A stretch of DNA of 64,000 bases, taken from contig JAGEMR010000010.1 of assembly GCA_021030915.1 (NCBI GenBank), forward strand, positions 434,001-498,000, read 5' to 3'. A program made the translations under genes and the position numbers. The DNA is from Astrothelium macrocarpum (taxonomy: Eukaryota > Ascomycota > Dothideomycetes > Trypetheliales > Trypetheliaceae). The number at the start of each line of letters is the position of its first letter. The stretch's first letter is position 1. The notes under the pieces are model-generated. The model was given only the letters and a program-made list of their open reading frames with translations. It did no database searches and was not told the DNA's origin. Positions 31,378 to 42,810 of the stretch are shown here, piece by piece.

Positions 31378-34320
31378 TTAGGCTGGCGGTGCTCCAACTT
31401 CTTGCGAGCCAATTCCAGCATTTCTTGTATCAGGTAAATTGAACTTGAAGGTGTCGTCCATGAGTGACATTCCTATCCCGCTATCATCAAGTTCAGCTTC
31501 TTGAGATTGGTCTGGTTGGCTGACAGACGTGTCAAAGCTCATGTCGAGTTTGGGAAAATTACTTGGACTGAAATTGAACGGCTCGTTTGCTTGGTGGATT
31601 GGCGCAGTCTGTGGACCTGCTTGAGTTGGCTGATGAACGAGATTTGTAGCCGGTGGAGCCGATGAGACTGGATGGACACTGTCAACAAAAGACTTCCGAA
31701 ACATATCACTCGCGTTGTCACTCACATCTTTCGCCGGATCCCCCTAGCCCAGCTCCATCGTGATTCAATTGAGTACCCTCAAGGCTCGAATGTCTGATTC
31801 CCAAGCCACCAACTATAGGCAAGCCGTGGACGTGGGCCTCCTGTGGCTGTTGGCTTTCCCGCTGATCGCATTGATGATCCAGAAAGCCGCCCATGGCCGC
31901 CAGCCAATTGCTCATCTCATCTACAAACACCTTCGTTACCCACCACGCGCTGTAACTTACACCACCCGCCATAGTAATATCTCTCAACGCAGCCGTTCCT
32001 ACTGCACTGATGCATTGTAAGATCATCCTCGTACTGGCTTGTGGAAATCGTCCGGATAAGCTCGATAAGAAAGCGGACCATCTATCCAGTACGTTCTCGG
32101 TGGAGACAGTTCCATCGCCTTGAGCGGGACTCAGGCCTCTAAGCCATTCCGGATCTCCATCATCGAATCCGAATGTCATGGCAAATGGATCTTGGGGATT
32201 CTGAGCCTGTTGGGGCAAAAGCCACTGATGCTGTAATGGCATCAGCAAAGCTTTTATATCTCTTCCCAGTGCTTTTGCGACTTCGTCGTATCCACAGCCC
32301 GGCAATTCCATTTCCATGACTCGTTTTGGATTTACCATCACCACCCATTCGATCCACATTTGTTCCCGATTTCCATCGTTCGTTAGCAAGTTGGCTGCCG
32401 CATGTGCTGCCTCGTTCACTCGGAGCAATTGCTGTAACAAGCTACAGAAAAGCGTTGCAGGCTCCATCTTTGCGTCCAAAACGTGAGGTGCGTAGTTCGC
32501 AAAAGTCTTCTTCAGATGCTCGCGTAGTCCTTGGGCAATGGTATTGAGTACGCTCAATACAACAGGAGGTGCTGCTTGAAGTGCAAGAGGTGCAACAAAG
32601 CGTACCATTTTTTGGTACATTAGCCAGTCACATTCCCTAATCCATGGTGCTACGCCACGTGAAGAAAAGAGTTTCTGGACAGGGACGGTGAGAGTTCCGC
32701 CAAAAGAAGTAAATAAGCGGAAAAATTGCTTCTCTTTGCAGAAACGAATACAGTCAATCAGCGAGGTACAATGGGTGCGGTAAAGCGCAGCGAGGGCCGA
32801 GGCAGTGTCTTGATCGGTTTTTGGTGGTAGGTATGGTTGAACCGCAGGTAAATAAATGGCATCATCTGTAGTAGTGGAGGCGGGCATGGGGGAAGAGGGA
32901 AAGAGTAGTGGTTGTGAATACATTCGAGTTGTCGTTGGTTGGGGGCCATTTGGATGTGAATAGTCAGCGAAGAGCATGCTGTGAGACATTTTTTGGTTTT
33001 TAGATTGCGGTGGTAGACAGGATGGTGGAGGAGGTGGTGGAGAGGGAGAAGGTTGGGATTCATATCCATGATCTTGACTTGGGAAAGCTGCCGTGTCGGC
33101 ATGAAGTCGAGGAACGGCGCTATTGATCGTTAGTGGTCTGGCTCACTATCTGCGGAGCGTTGTGTGGAGATACCTAAAATCGATTTGCGTACTCATCGAT
33201 CCATGACGAACTTGCGTTTGTTCAAACGGTCGATTCCTTCCTTGATCGATGGGTCCCATGTTTTGCTCATCTCCTTCCAAGGCCAGATCAACATAATGGT
33301 ATTTTGATTCGCCCCGGACACCTAGCCTTCTCGTCTGAATTCCAGGAAATATGACTCTAACAAGCTTTCCAAAAGACGCTGGATTCAATGGTACAACGCG
33401 TTCAGTTGCGCAACGGTCGGCGTAAAAGGAATATACACGATTTCGCGGTACAGATGTTTTGGCTGTTTTGCAGGTACTTCGCAGCCTGAAGATCAATACT
33501 TAGTAATCTTGGCTTTCAGCACAATCAGAGTATGAAATACAAACCAGAGCATGGCAAACAGCTGTTTTGTTTTTTCTGCTTTGGGAGTCTTCTCCGTTTT
33601 TAAGACTTCAACTGCAACCTCCCTTAATGATCTTCCTTCATTGGCAGCGAGGATTTCCCGTAATTCTTTGTCATTGGTTGCGCTTGACGACGTGCCCTTC
33701 TTTTTTGGACCTTCTGTCTCTAACCCATTGGACCCAGCAAAGCCTTGAAATGCATGTCCAAATTCATTCGGGGTACTGTGTCTTGAGAATTGCTCGCTAC
33801 TCAGCTGCTGTAATGGAGGCGGAGGATTGCCTGACGGGTCGCGCTGGAGTGAAGGATCAATGTTGTCGTTAGCAGTATATTGATTCGTCGAGTAGGATTC
33901 TTCGGCACCCGCTTGATAAGCGAATGTACTCTGAACTTGTTCTTGGTTGAACTGATGGTATTGTGGGACTTGCTGACTCGAGTCACGGGAGTGCGAGGCA
34001 AACGGCCCCGATGTTGATGGTCGTGATGTAGCCCCGTTTGGCATATTTAGTTGGTACTGGTCTGGTGGGTTGGGCGGGAATCCATTTGGGTTTCGCAGTT
34101 GTAATGAAGCCTCATAGACAGCATTTTCGGCCGAACCATACGGAAATTGATGTTGATTGTTGCCCTGACTCGGCTGGGAGAAGGGTGTGCTGGCTGGTCT
34201 AACAGTGCCTGTATCATGCGACGAGTTTCCACTTGCGGTGGATGGCCTTGATTGGGTTTCGTGATTTTCTACTTGCGCCGGCGGATTGACAGCGCGCGCT
34301 CTGATATTGCGCGATGGCAT
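31378..34320 (-). CDS. RFX-family transcription factor
   Basis: Four exons: 34320-33545, 33485-33174, 33119-31814 and 31743-31378, 919 aa. RFX proteins bind X-box DNA; fungal members (Crt1/Rfx1, RfxA, Sak1) control DNA-damage responses, cell division and morphogenesis. The winged-helix DNA-binding domain spans the first splice junction at about residues 255-335: FAMLWLRSTCKTAKTSVPRNRVY, FYADRCATERVVPLNPASFGKLVR, FPGIQTRRLGVRGESKYHYV. A Gln/Ser/Asn-rich disordered region precedes it, and the conserved fungal C-terminal region follows (LIDCIRFCKEKQFFRLF; WIRECDWLMYQKMVRF; GGVSYSAWWVTKVFVDEM). The last intron (70 nt, GTTGGT donor) is the least certain junction. Start at 34320 (MPSRNIRARAV) is favoured over upstream in-frame Met codons in a low-complexity leader. 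Divergent from the MetE-like gene. Confidence 0.9.
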
Positions 34321-35028
34321 CTTATCGCAATGCGCGGAATAGCTTGCCTGCACCGTGGGACACGAATTCTTCCGGTGCGAAAGTGGAGGATAGGTAATAG
34401 CACAGTCCGGCAAACTCCATACAAAGGCTTGATGTTTACAGCACAAGCATAGTCGACAGTGCAACTCGAGTCGGCGGCGGCAAAGGTTCGCGATTGTGGA
34501 GGGGTGATGGTGAGGAATTGAGTGGCGGCGGCTGGGTGTGCTGGTGTGGGAGGCCGGGGACGTCAACAGAGGGTAAACACGCGCACAGACCTTGGCCTCC
34601 CGTTGCTACGAAGGCGTGGAATTCGCGCTAGGCAATGCCGCCAATCATGCTCTTTCAGCTCTTCTTCTCCTCCAAGCTCCTTTTATCAGAGTTCATCGTG
34701 ACTGTTGAGTGCCATTGAACGATTCCATTTCAAGTTGCAGGCGGCAAAACTGCACGACCATAGATGAAGAAACCAGAGGACCTCTTTTGTTGATAATAAA
34801 TATGGGAAGACATTCTGGTCTTGGCCCTGGCCAGCAATCGAGCAGGGTCAGACACGTCAAAAACCTTCCATTTGGGCTGTTCTCGCGTCGTCGGATCTCT
34901 ACACCGGTGAAGATGGCAGCCTCTAGTCCCGAGCACCGAAAACCTGACGATACATAAGAACAGTAAGAGACGTTTACCCATTCATTCTTTTCAACATCTT
35001 CTATCCCAGTTTCATAATTACAGGTACA
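34321..35028. promoter_or_regulatory. Divergent promoter, RFX / MetE-like gene
   Basis: 708 bp between divergent starts. On the plus strand it contains a 14-codon upstream ORF at 34913-34957 (ATG to TAA) and a possible 5'-leader intron from a GTAAGA donor at 34963 to an ATTACAG acceptor at 35023, five bases before the start codon. Both are predictions from sequence only. Confidence 0.4.
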
Positions 35029-36237
35029 ATGTTGCTTCCATTCCACGCTGAACATGTTGGTTCATTGCTCCGTCCTGCAGAACTCATTGATTCCCGTAAG
35101 GACTATGGTGCCAGCCCAGCTAATGCGAGCAAACCAAAAGAGAGAACGAAGGAACAGCACGAATTGGAAAAACAATGCATTGCTAATGTAGTCCAACAAC
35201 AACTCACGCGGAACATCACTCCAATAACGGATGGTGAATACGGCAGAACTCTCTTTTATGATGGACTTTTCGAAAAAACTCCTGGCTTCTCTGTACAGCA
35301 CGTACCATTGTCAGCAATACGTACCAACTTTCCCACTACTGGCGAATTCCTCAAGCGCAACATCACGACACGTGCACTTGTTGTGGCTACTGGAAAAATT
35401 GCCTATGATGGGAATCTCTATCTGAACGAGTGGCTTTATCTGCGCAGCCTTGTGCCCGAGAAACAATGGAACCAGTGCAAAATCACAATGCCGGCACCAA
35501 CACACATGCATACGCAGCTGAAGACTGGCGCCGCCTACACCTCTACCTCGCCCTACTCTTCTGATTCAGAGTATTTCGCCGACCTGACTGAGGTCTATCG
35601 CAGAGAATTTAAGACGCTTTATGATGCTGGCCTTCGCAACATTCAGATCGACGCTCCGCACATGACCTATTTTTGCAATGAGGATTTTCTCAAAGGTTGC
35701 CGAAGTGATGGCCAAGACCCGGACCAACTTCTCGACCTATGCATCGATGTCTACAATGCTTGCCTCGAGAATAAGCCCAGTGATTTGCATATTGGCTTCC
35801 ACCTCTGTCGTGGAAATGCACCGCAGGGGCAGTATTTTAGCAGTGGTAGCTATGAAAACATTGCCAAGAAACTCTTGAACAATATTGCATGTGACACTTT
35901 TTATCTAGAATACGACACGGAGCGCGCTGGAGGGTTTGAGCCTTTGCGTTTCCTTCCCTCGGATAAGAATGTTGTGCTTGGGTTAGTGACGACCAAGAGC
36001 GCCGAAATCGAAGACTTGCAGTTGTTGAAGAGGAAGGTGGAAGAAGCGGTGGCAGTCATTGCTGAAGGTCAGGGAAGAAGCAAAGAAGAGGTGATGAAGA
36101 ATGTTGGTGTGAGTCCGCAATGTGGTTTTAGTAGCGCAAGCTTCGGATGGGGCGTTGGAATGGACAGGGAGATAATGTGGGAGAAGTTGAAGTTGGTGCA
36201 GAATCTAGCCACAGAGATGTGGGGACATGAAGTTTGA
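35029..36237 (+). CDS. MetE C-terminal-like (cobalamin-independent methyltransferase domain) protein
   Basis: Single exon, 402 aa. It consists of one copy of the UROD/MetE-like TIM barrel that forms the catalytic half of cobalamin-independent methionine synthase. True fungal Met6/MetE proteins are about 770 aa with two such barrels, so this is a stand-alone single-domain relative (COG0620 type). Visible features: AEHVGSLLRP at the N terminus, ITDGEYGR, NIQIDAPHM, the zinc-ligand motif IGFHLCRGN (His-x-Cys, about residues 265-270) and the distant Cys in VSPQCGFSS near the C terminus. These ligands support a zinc-dependent thiol methyltransferase or related C-S chemistry, but the methyl donor and acceptor are not known. 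It faces the acireductone dioxygenase gene tail-to-tail. Confidence 0.85.
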   Translation: MLLPFHAEHVGSLLRPAELIDSRKDYGASPANASKPKERTKEQHELEKQCIANVVQQQLTRNITPITDGEYGRTLFYDGLFEKTPGFSVQHVPLSAIRTNFPTTGEFLKRNITTRALVVATGKIAYDGNLYLNEWLYLRSLVPEKQWNQCKITMPAPTHMHTQLKTGAAYTSTSPYSSDSEYFADLTEVYRREFKTLYDAGLRNIQIDAPHMTYFCNEDFLKGCRSDGQDPDQLLDLCIDVYNACLENKPSDLHIGFHLCRGNAPQGQYFSSGSYENIAKKLLNNIACDTFYLEYDTERAGGFEPLRFLPSDKNVVLGLVTTKSAEIEDLQLLKRKVEEAVAVIAEGQGRSKEEVMKNVGVSPQCGFSSASFGWGVGMDREIMWEKLKLVQNLATEMWGHEV

Positions 36238-36712
36238 AAGCATCACGGTCTACAACAAGAAATGTCATGGACGGTAGAAATAGAGAATTGGCCGTTCATC
36301 TGCGGATAAATGTCTTTGACAATCGTGGCGTACGTGATTGATGAAGATATCTTTGATACATGAATCGAAGATTCTATCCTTTGCAGTTTATAGCATTTCT
36401 CATTACAAGCAGTACTGAAAGCTCAGCCGTGACGCAAACTGCTCTAATAGTAAGGGCCATTATCATACTCGGTGTTTCTTTGATATCAAGTCCGTGGCGA
36501 TGAATTGCACATCAGTTTGAATCAATTACTTGCGGTTACAATACTCGTTCAAACGCTCGGAACCTATACAGAGTAGAGAAAAGGATATTTGGTAGAGACT
36601 ATCTACCTGGGCAACAATGAGAACAAAATTGCTTCATTAAAGTTTCCAAAAAGTTGGATGTTGATTGAAGTTAAAAATTTTTAAGAAGCGTAGGAATCCG
36701 TCATTTGCTGAA
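36238..36712. other. Convergent intergenic region, MetE-like / ARD
   Basis: 475 bp between facing stop codons; AT-rich, presumably both 3' UTRs. Confidence 0.5.
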
Positions 36713-37374
36713 TTAATGTGCAGCTACTGCACTTGTGCCATCTATCGTCTGAAGATAGTCCTTTCGGTACTGGTTCTCATCTGTCTCCGCACCCCGATTC
36801 AAGGGCGTCCATTTCGGCTCGTCTTTGAACAGTCTCATGGCTTTTGTGTACTGTAACACTCATCAGTCTGAATCGTTTGTGCATCTAGAAAATTGCTTAC
36901 GTTCTGTTCATCACTTGTGAAACGATGATAGATTCCACTTGGCAACACAATCAAATCCCCCTTCTCCAATCTTAGTCGCACCCACTGATCTCCCTCGCTC
37001 CTCACGTCAAAATATCCTGCACCATCCAAGATATACCGTATCTCTTCGTCCTCGTGCAGATGCTCGTTGAAGAACATTTTGACTTTGCTCTCATAGGCAT
37101 CACCCATAGTAGCAGGAGACACGCAAATGGTGTCGCGGTTCTTGTAATCACGTTCTCGAGCGAGCTCATCAACGCTGGTAGGATCGTCGACGTTAGGGAA
37201 TGAGCGGTACAAAACGCCCAGAGTTGATAGGTAGCTCGGATCTACAGGGCTGCCAGAATCATGGGGGAGACGCTGGTCACCCTAGGTTACATGTCAAAAG
37301 ATTTTGTTCCCAGCAAGCGAGGGGGGTTGAAGAGATGGACTGACAGGTTCATTGTCATACCAGTAAGCCTTCAT
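36713..37374 (-). CDS. ADI1: Acireductone dioxygenase (methionine salvage)
   Basis: Three exons: 37374-37345 (30 nt), 37281-36901 and 36850-36713, 182 aa, the usual length. It oxidises acireductone to the keto acid precursor of methionine in the methylthioadenosine salvage cycle, in the cytosol and nucleus. The N terminus MKAYWYDNEP joins to GDQRLPHDSGSPVD; the cupin metal motif is HLHEDEEIRY (His, His, Glu; about residues 80-88), and the fourth ligand His is in GIYHRFT. The C terminus reads YTKAMRLFKDEPKWTPLNRG, as in other fungal ARDs. Fe or Ni in the site decides the product in this family; sequence alone does not tell. All junctions keep frame. Confidence 0.94.
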
Positions 37375-38381
37375 GGTCAGAATATAGCAGTGGGAGAATC
37401 GTTAAGACAGGTACGAAGGGTTTCAAAAATAAACCACAATTCTGGGTCGATGCACCTAAAATAAAGTATTTGTGTCAAAGCACCATTGCATTAAAGTGGG
37501 TACCTACTGTGGTGTTCGTGAAAAGGGTCCAAATGACGTGATGGTGCCTTACAATACATCCTTGCGTCAGCAGCGCTCGGAGCACCACCAGAATTGGTAA
37601 TCACGACCAAACCTTGTATGGCAAATCTTGCGATCTCCTCCTACCTTTCATTGCTAGAGACTCAAGCCGATCCTGACATCCTTGGGATGCCTGGCCAAGT
37701 GCGTGTTGATAGTGCAACTGGAAAAGACAGTTATATTTTTTGATTTTCACTATTGACATGACGTCTCTTCCCAAAAATTAGCGAGAGGTTTCGAATACAG
37801 ATTTGTTTGATTACTGCTAGCGTTTCCGGAAGACCGGAGCCAGAACAATTTGACAAGTCCTGTCCTGAAAGAAAACGCAAGGTCATGATCAATTCCACGC
37901 TTGTACTCAGTCTTATTAGGACATACATGCTTTACAAGTTCCAAACGAGAATGCCTTTTTTTGCTCGTTTCAGTGATCGTGAGCTCCAGGTTGACGGGGC
38001 AATGTCTTTCTCCACTACGAACAAGCCCCTATCAGAGATGTATCCATGGCAGATTGAAACAAAGCCACAACTTAGCCAGATTTTTATTTAGAACTTGCAT
38101 CCGAAACATGACGTGCACTTAGTCCGTATTTGGGATATTGGTCGTACGGCGAACACGCTCTGTGTTACCTCCAATACTAACCTCACATTGCCATAAGCAT
38201 TTTTCAGACATGGCGTTTGAAAGAATCGAAAAAGACAGATTTTTGACGTGACCTATCCGTTTTGCGTTGAGGGTTCTCGAAATGATCGACAAATTGTTCA
38301 CTTTAAACTGATGTTGCGCCATGTCTCACCCGGTCTCCGCTGTTCTGCCATGACTTTTCCTCGGGCTTCTGAAATTGACTT
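37375..38381. other. Intergenic, no gene recognised
   Basis: About 1 kb containing the ARD promoter and the 3' flank of the small gene at 38382. Short open frames on both strands lack ATG starts or any recognisable domain. Confidence 0.5.
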
Positions 38382-38931
38382 TCAAAAGCCAATTCCACCC
38401 CAAAATCCACTCTCATATTTGATACCATCGTAGTCTACCTCGAGGAGACTGAGGGTCTTTTGCGAGATGTAGGTACCAGCGCGCTGAAGCTTAGATCGAC
38501 CATAGGCACCCCGATGTCCTCCCGAAAGTTTGGAGCATTGCCTCTCAATCGGATGGCCATCTTCTGGGCTTGAAGATGTACTTATGCAATGAGACTGTGA
38601 TTCGAGAGGAATGTAAGAAAATGCGGACGGTCGTCTGCGTTCAGTGGACAAAGGCTTTTTGTCAAAGAGGACCTGATTCCCGGCGCCACCAATCCCAAAG
38701 TGATAGCCCTTAGCCGGCTTCTCATCTGAAGACAGCAGGTTGGCACTTTGCTTTGGTGGTGAATCAGAATCATGGACCGCATCCCTGACAGTATTAGTAA
38801 TCTACTTTAGAACAGATTTGCCAAGCACTTTACAAAGCTATAATCTTGACTGGCGCTGTAGATGTTCTAGGTACATCTTGTGATTCGCCTTCAACAGCAT
38901 CTTTGAAAGGGGCCGACGAAGTGAAAAACAT
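38382..38931 (-). CDS. Small hypothetical protein with GGAGN motif
   Basis: Two exons, 38931-38834 and 38784-38382, 166 aa. The 49-nt intron has a GTAAAG donor, a strong TACTAATAC branch site and a GTCAG acceptor, and joining keeps frame. The protein is hydrophilic and Ser/Pro-rich, with the motif KGYHFGIGGAGNQ near the middle and YGRSKLQRAGTYISQKTL downstream. Glycine motifs of the type GRGGAGN are typical of fungal DUF3602/Par32-like proteins, so a distant member of that group is possible, but only one good repeat is visible. No signal peptide or membrane segment. The start is the first ATG of the frame (MFFTSSAPFKDAVE). I am unsure it is a real gene; the splice signals are the best support. 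Confidence 0.5.
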
Positions 38932-39955
38932 AAGGGGGATTGTCACAAAGGTGCAAGCACGATTGTCAAGATAGGATTCAGCAGGACGGAGGGAATGACT
39001 GCTTGTATCCTGACAATCTGATGGCGGGAACGAAAGACTCAAAGTCGTCAATATTGAGCTCGTAGGAGAGTGTGTTAAAAGGTAGTCGACAAATGAACAC
39101 TGTCTGCAACCGCACAAGCGGGGTGTGCGTTCAACTATATCACGAAGAGAATAGCGATGAGACCGGGGTATGAAAGATTAAGTCAAGTAGTTCAAGAGAG
39201 AGTTTTGAATCAGGTCGGGTGAAAGGAACCTTCCTTTTTTCCCTCTCCCTTTCCCTTCCCGACACATTTTTAGCATTAAAGTTTCTGCCTCCGTGCCGAA
39301 ATGGTTACACAAAATAAACGGAAAAAAATGTGGATAACCTGGCAGGTTTCCCTGGTGAGCTCCGTTTGCAAAGAGATGACCTCCCAGATTTTGGGTCCAA
39401 GTGTTAAGCATAATGTAGTAACACAAAAGCTTAACGCCACGTCCACACCTGCAAGTTACAGCTAAAGAATAGTAGAACGCATCTTTCTTGTAGAATTGGT
39501 TCATAACTGTTGCGTTCGCTGAAAGATGCATGGGAGTATGCTGCTCCAGCGTGGATCAAATCTGCGGGCAATCTTTGATCTGTAGCGCCATGCAGTAAAC
39601 GCTTAACTCAAAGATCATATTCTACGTCCATTCCCGGAATAGAGGCAGAGCCAGTGGTAACAACGTGGTAACCGACCAATCGTGTTTGCCCTCGATTCTT
39701 GGCAAAGGATGGTCAGCCAGACTGCTCTCAGATCGCGATACCGTAAGACAGCTCAACTGCTCCTTTTTTCCGGTTTTAGTCATCAGAGCCAAACTTCTTT
39801 CTCAGATACCAAGAGGAGACCCGGAACAATATGAAGGCTCATTCTCCTCGTGTTCGCACCCACGCCTTTGGGACCTTGGCATCCGGCCCAAAAATTGACG
39901 TTGGCCCACGGCTGAGAATTTGACAAATCTTTCTTAAGCAGCTACCATGAAATCC
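38932..39955. other. Intergenic, no gene recognised
   Basis: About 1 kb between the small GGAGN gene and the TXNDC9-like gene, both on the minus strand. It should hold the promoter of the former and the 3' UTR of the latter. Open frames such as the one at 39178-39531 show no domain. Confidence 0.5.
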
Positions 39956-40697
39956 TCAATCCCAGTCATCGTCGTCGTCGTCGTCGTCGGCATCACTTCT
40001 GGCTGCAGTTTGTCTAAATTTTCTAACCATAGTTTCATCCTCTTTGCTTGTCTTGGCCCTCACCAGCACACCGGATCTGAGCAGCCTTGTTTCAAGCTCT
40101 TTCAGCGTGAAGGAATCGCCCCGTCCAAGCTCTTCAAAACCGATTATACGATCCACGCTAATGCCGTCCACGAAAGCGATAACGCATGGCAAGGTCTGTA
40201 TCTTCAATTTTGTAACCAGAAATGGCGCGTTGTCCACATTGATGCGTAAAAACCGGGTGTCGAAATGCTTTGGCGCAAGTGCCTGAATCGAAAATGACAT
40301 CAGCAAGATTATTTGAGATACGTAGATTACCAGCATAAGACAATGGATTGGACTTCGTAGAATAAATTTGTCCTCAACTGACCTCAAGCTTAGCGTCCAT
40401 AACTCCACATCTTCCAAAATCAGGCTTGAAGAAATGGACCACACAGAGTCTTGTTGACGTAGTAATGTCCATTAAGTCTTTCTCCTCTTTAATCTCGACG
40501 AGGCTTCCCCCACCTTCCGCCCTCTTAGCTTTGGCTCGTGATAATTCGGCATGAAGCTGCTGAAGGCGCTGTTCGCGAAAGGCATCAATGGATTCGTCTT
40601 CTTCCAAAGAAGCTATGAGGGCATCTTCGTCGTCCTCAATTGCAGGCACAGCGTGCTTGTCAACCTCAGAGGCGACGATAGGATCGAGAGCCGACAT
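39956..40697 (-). CDS. TXNDC9/PLP1-type thioredoxin-fold protein (phosducin-like)
   Basis: Two exons, 40697-40383 and 40282-39956, 213 aa. Homologues (yeast Plp1, animal TXNDC9) bind the CCT chaperonin and influence folding of tubulin and actin. An acidic helical N terminus (DDEDALIASLEEDESIDAFREQRLQQL) is followed by a thioredoxin fold: RLCVVHFFKPDFGRCGVMDAKLEALAPKHF across the splice, then FLRINVDNAPFLVTKLKIQTLPCVIAFVDG with the cis-Pro loop. Only one Cys (FGRC) remains at the active-site position, so there is no CxxC redox pair, as expected for this family. The tail is a run of eight Asp, encoded by a short triplet repeat, ending DWD. Confidence 0.92.
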
Positions 40698-41311
40698 GGC
40701 AAGCCGTGCCTTAGGGCGCCAGAAAAGGAAAGGAGTGATAGTGAGGTGGAGTGGAATCTCTACCTAGATAAGGGTCTTAGATTTACAACGGTCGCTTGAA
40801 CAAAACCCTGGGGCCGAAGGGCATCCATCTTCACGTGCAAACAAACACTGTAATTGACTTCAAAGCCAGAGAACACTTCGCTGCATTTCCCATTGGGTAG
40901 TGCTCGGATTTATCCGACAGTTTGGAACTTATAAGGTATCATTCAGTCTATAAGCAAGGCGCAGAGTCGAATCCAAGTGTCCGATCATTGCCCTGCAGAT
41001 TGCAGTCTTGCCAAGCACGCCGAGGTACCTTTGTAGCGCTGCTTAAAGAGGCCATCTGGATTTCCCCTAGATCCAAGCCTCTCATCTTGCAATGCAGTAC
41101 TCTTCCTGATTGACTTTTTCCGAAATTTTGAACGCTCGCATGTCTCTATACAACATCTCCGATATCTCCGAACTAAAGGTTACCTCTACTAAGGTAGGGA
41201 GAAGGATACAGAGGTTATAGTGAGCCACATAAACCTGCCGTCCCCTGAACACTAGACGTCTCATTCCAAACTGCGGTTCGCAACTGCCAAGTCTACCAAA
41301 ATCTGGCCGTC
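40698..41311. promoter_or_regulatory. Divergent promoter, TXNDC9-like / GDP-mannose transporter
   Basis: 614 bp between divergent start codons, hence both promoters. No specific sites recognised. Confidence 0.45.
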
Positions 41312-42810
41312 ATGGCGGATGACAAGAAGCGTGATGAATACAACATTTCGATTGAGATGACCAACCACCCCAATTCGCGTGGTCGGTCTCCTATCCCTTC
41401 CCGATTGTCATCCACCTCCTTCTCTCCCAAACGTCCCAGTTCGACTTCATCAACGTTCAGCAAACCGATGGTGCCAAACACCATGTCGTCCGCGAGAAAC
41501 ACGTTGGATCAACCGATCGTCCCCATTCTGGCATACTGTGGGAGCAGTATACTGATGACGGTAACGAACAAATACGTGCTAAGTGGCTTGGACTTCAACT
41601 TGAACTTTTTCCTATTATCTGTGCAAGTAAGTCGAACCCTGGTTCCGGCATTTTATGCAATAAAGTTTCAAAACCACGGAAAATGCGACCGAATGCATTT
41701 TGAGGGTTGAGAAGGGTAAAAGTCCGCGAGCTGGATAAGCAAAGAGCTAACGAAGAGGAACACAACAGAGCATTGTCTGCATCTTTGCGATTCAAACTTG
41801 CAAATCTATGGGCGTAATCACATATCGTGATTTCAATGTGGACGAAGCAAGAAAATGGTTTCCCATCTCGCTCCTCCTCATCGGCATGATCTACACCTCC
41901 ACCAAAGCTCTGCAGTTCCTTTCCATTCCCGTCTATACCATCTTCAAAAACCTCACCATCATCCTCATAGCTTACGGAGAAGTTCTCTGGTTCGGCGGTT
42001 CTGTTACCCCCATGGCCCTGTTTAGTTTCGGTTTGATGGTAGTGAGCAGCGTAGTTGCAGCCTGGGCGGATATTCAGCATGCGTTACAGCAAAGCTACGG
42101 AGGGGCGCTGGGGTTGGGGCACGGAACTGAGGCAGCGAGCGTAGGAAGCACTGGCGATGCCACGGCAGCGACAAAAATCAGTACTTTGAATGCAGGATAT
42201 GTCTGGATGCTGATCAATTGTCTTTGTTCGGCGATTTACATGCTGAGCATGCGAAAACGGATCAAATTAACGAATTTTAAGGACTTCGATAGTATGTCCC
42301 CTTTTCAATTCTTCAAATTTTCCTCATGGATAAGGTGCGACTAACATCCCGATAGCCATGTTCTACAACAATCTTCTCTCTATTCCCATCCTCCTGGCCT
42401 GCACCTTCCTCCTCGAATCCTGGACTCCGACCAACCTGAATCTTAATTTTCCCGCCGCTCACCGCACGCCCATCATTGCCTCCATGTTTATCTCCGGCGT
42501 CTCCTCCCTGTTCATCTCCTACACCTCCGCCTGGTGTGTCCGCGTCACCTCGTCCACCACTTACTCCATGGTGGGGGCCCTCAACAAGCTGCCCGTAGCA
42601 TTGTCCGGCTTGGTCTTCTTCGACGCACCTGCGACGGTAGGTAGCGTGGGCGCAATTGCGATTGGGTTTGTGAGCGGCATTGTGTACGCAGTGGCCAAGA
42701 TGCGACAGGGCAAAGGGCAAGCTGGGGGCCACCAGGGGCCACCGAATAAGCCATTGCTGCCAACAGTATCAGCGTCCAGTCAGAGCATGCGGGACTCGTT
42801 GAAATCATGA
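41312..42810 (+). CDS. VRG4: Golgi GDP-mannose transporter (Vrg4/GmtA type)
   Basis: Three exons: 41312-41626, 41769-42291 and 42356-42810, 430 aa. It exchanges cytosolic GDP-mannose for GMP across the Golgi membrane to feed protein and lipid mannosylation. About ten hydrophobic helices are visible, from PIVPILAYCGSSILMTVTNKYVL onward. Diagnostic motifs: FYNN at the start of exon 3 and the nucleotide-recognition motif GALNK in YSMVGALNKLPVALSGLVFF. The N-terminal 65 residues are Ser/Pro-rich and cytosolic, longer than in yeast but usual in filamentous fungi. Between helices there is a Gly/Ala/Thr-rich luminal or cytosolic insert (about residues 210-235). The C terminus is hydrophilic. SLC35/DMT superfamily. 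Confidence 0.94.

Noticed and set aside
37807..38091. 94-codon plus-strand frame
   Set aside because: Starts with a non-ATG codon and shows no domain; overlaps several equally long frames in other phases.
39178..39531. 117-codon minus-strand frame
   Set aside because: Low-complexity hydrophobic and Lys-rich pieces without a family match; no splice support.
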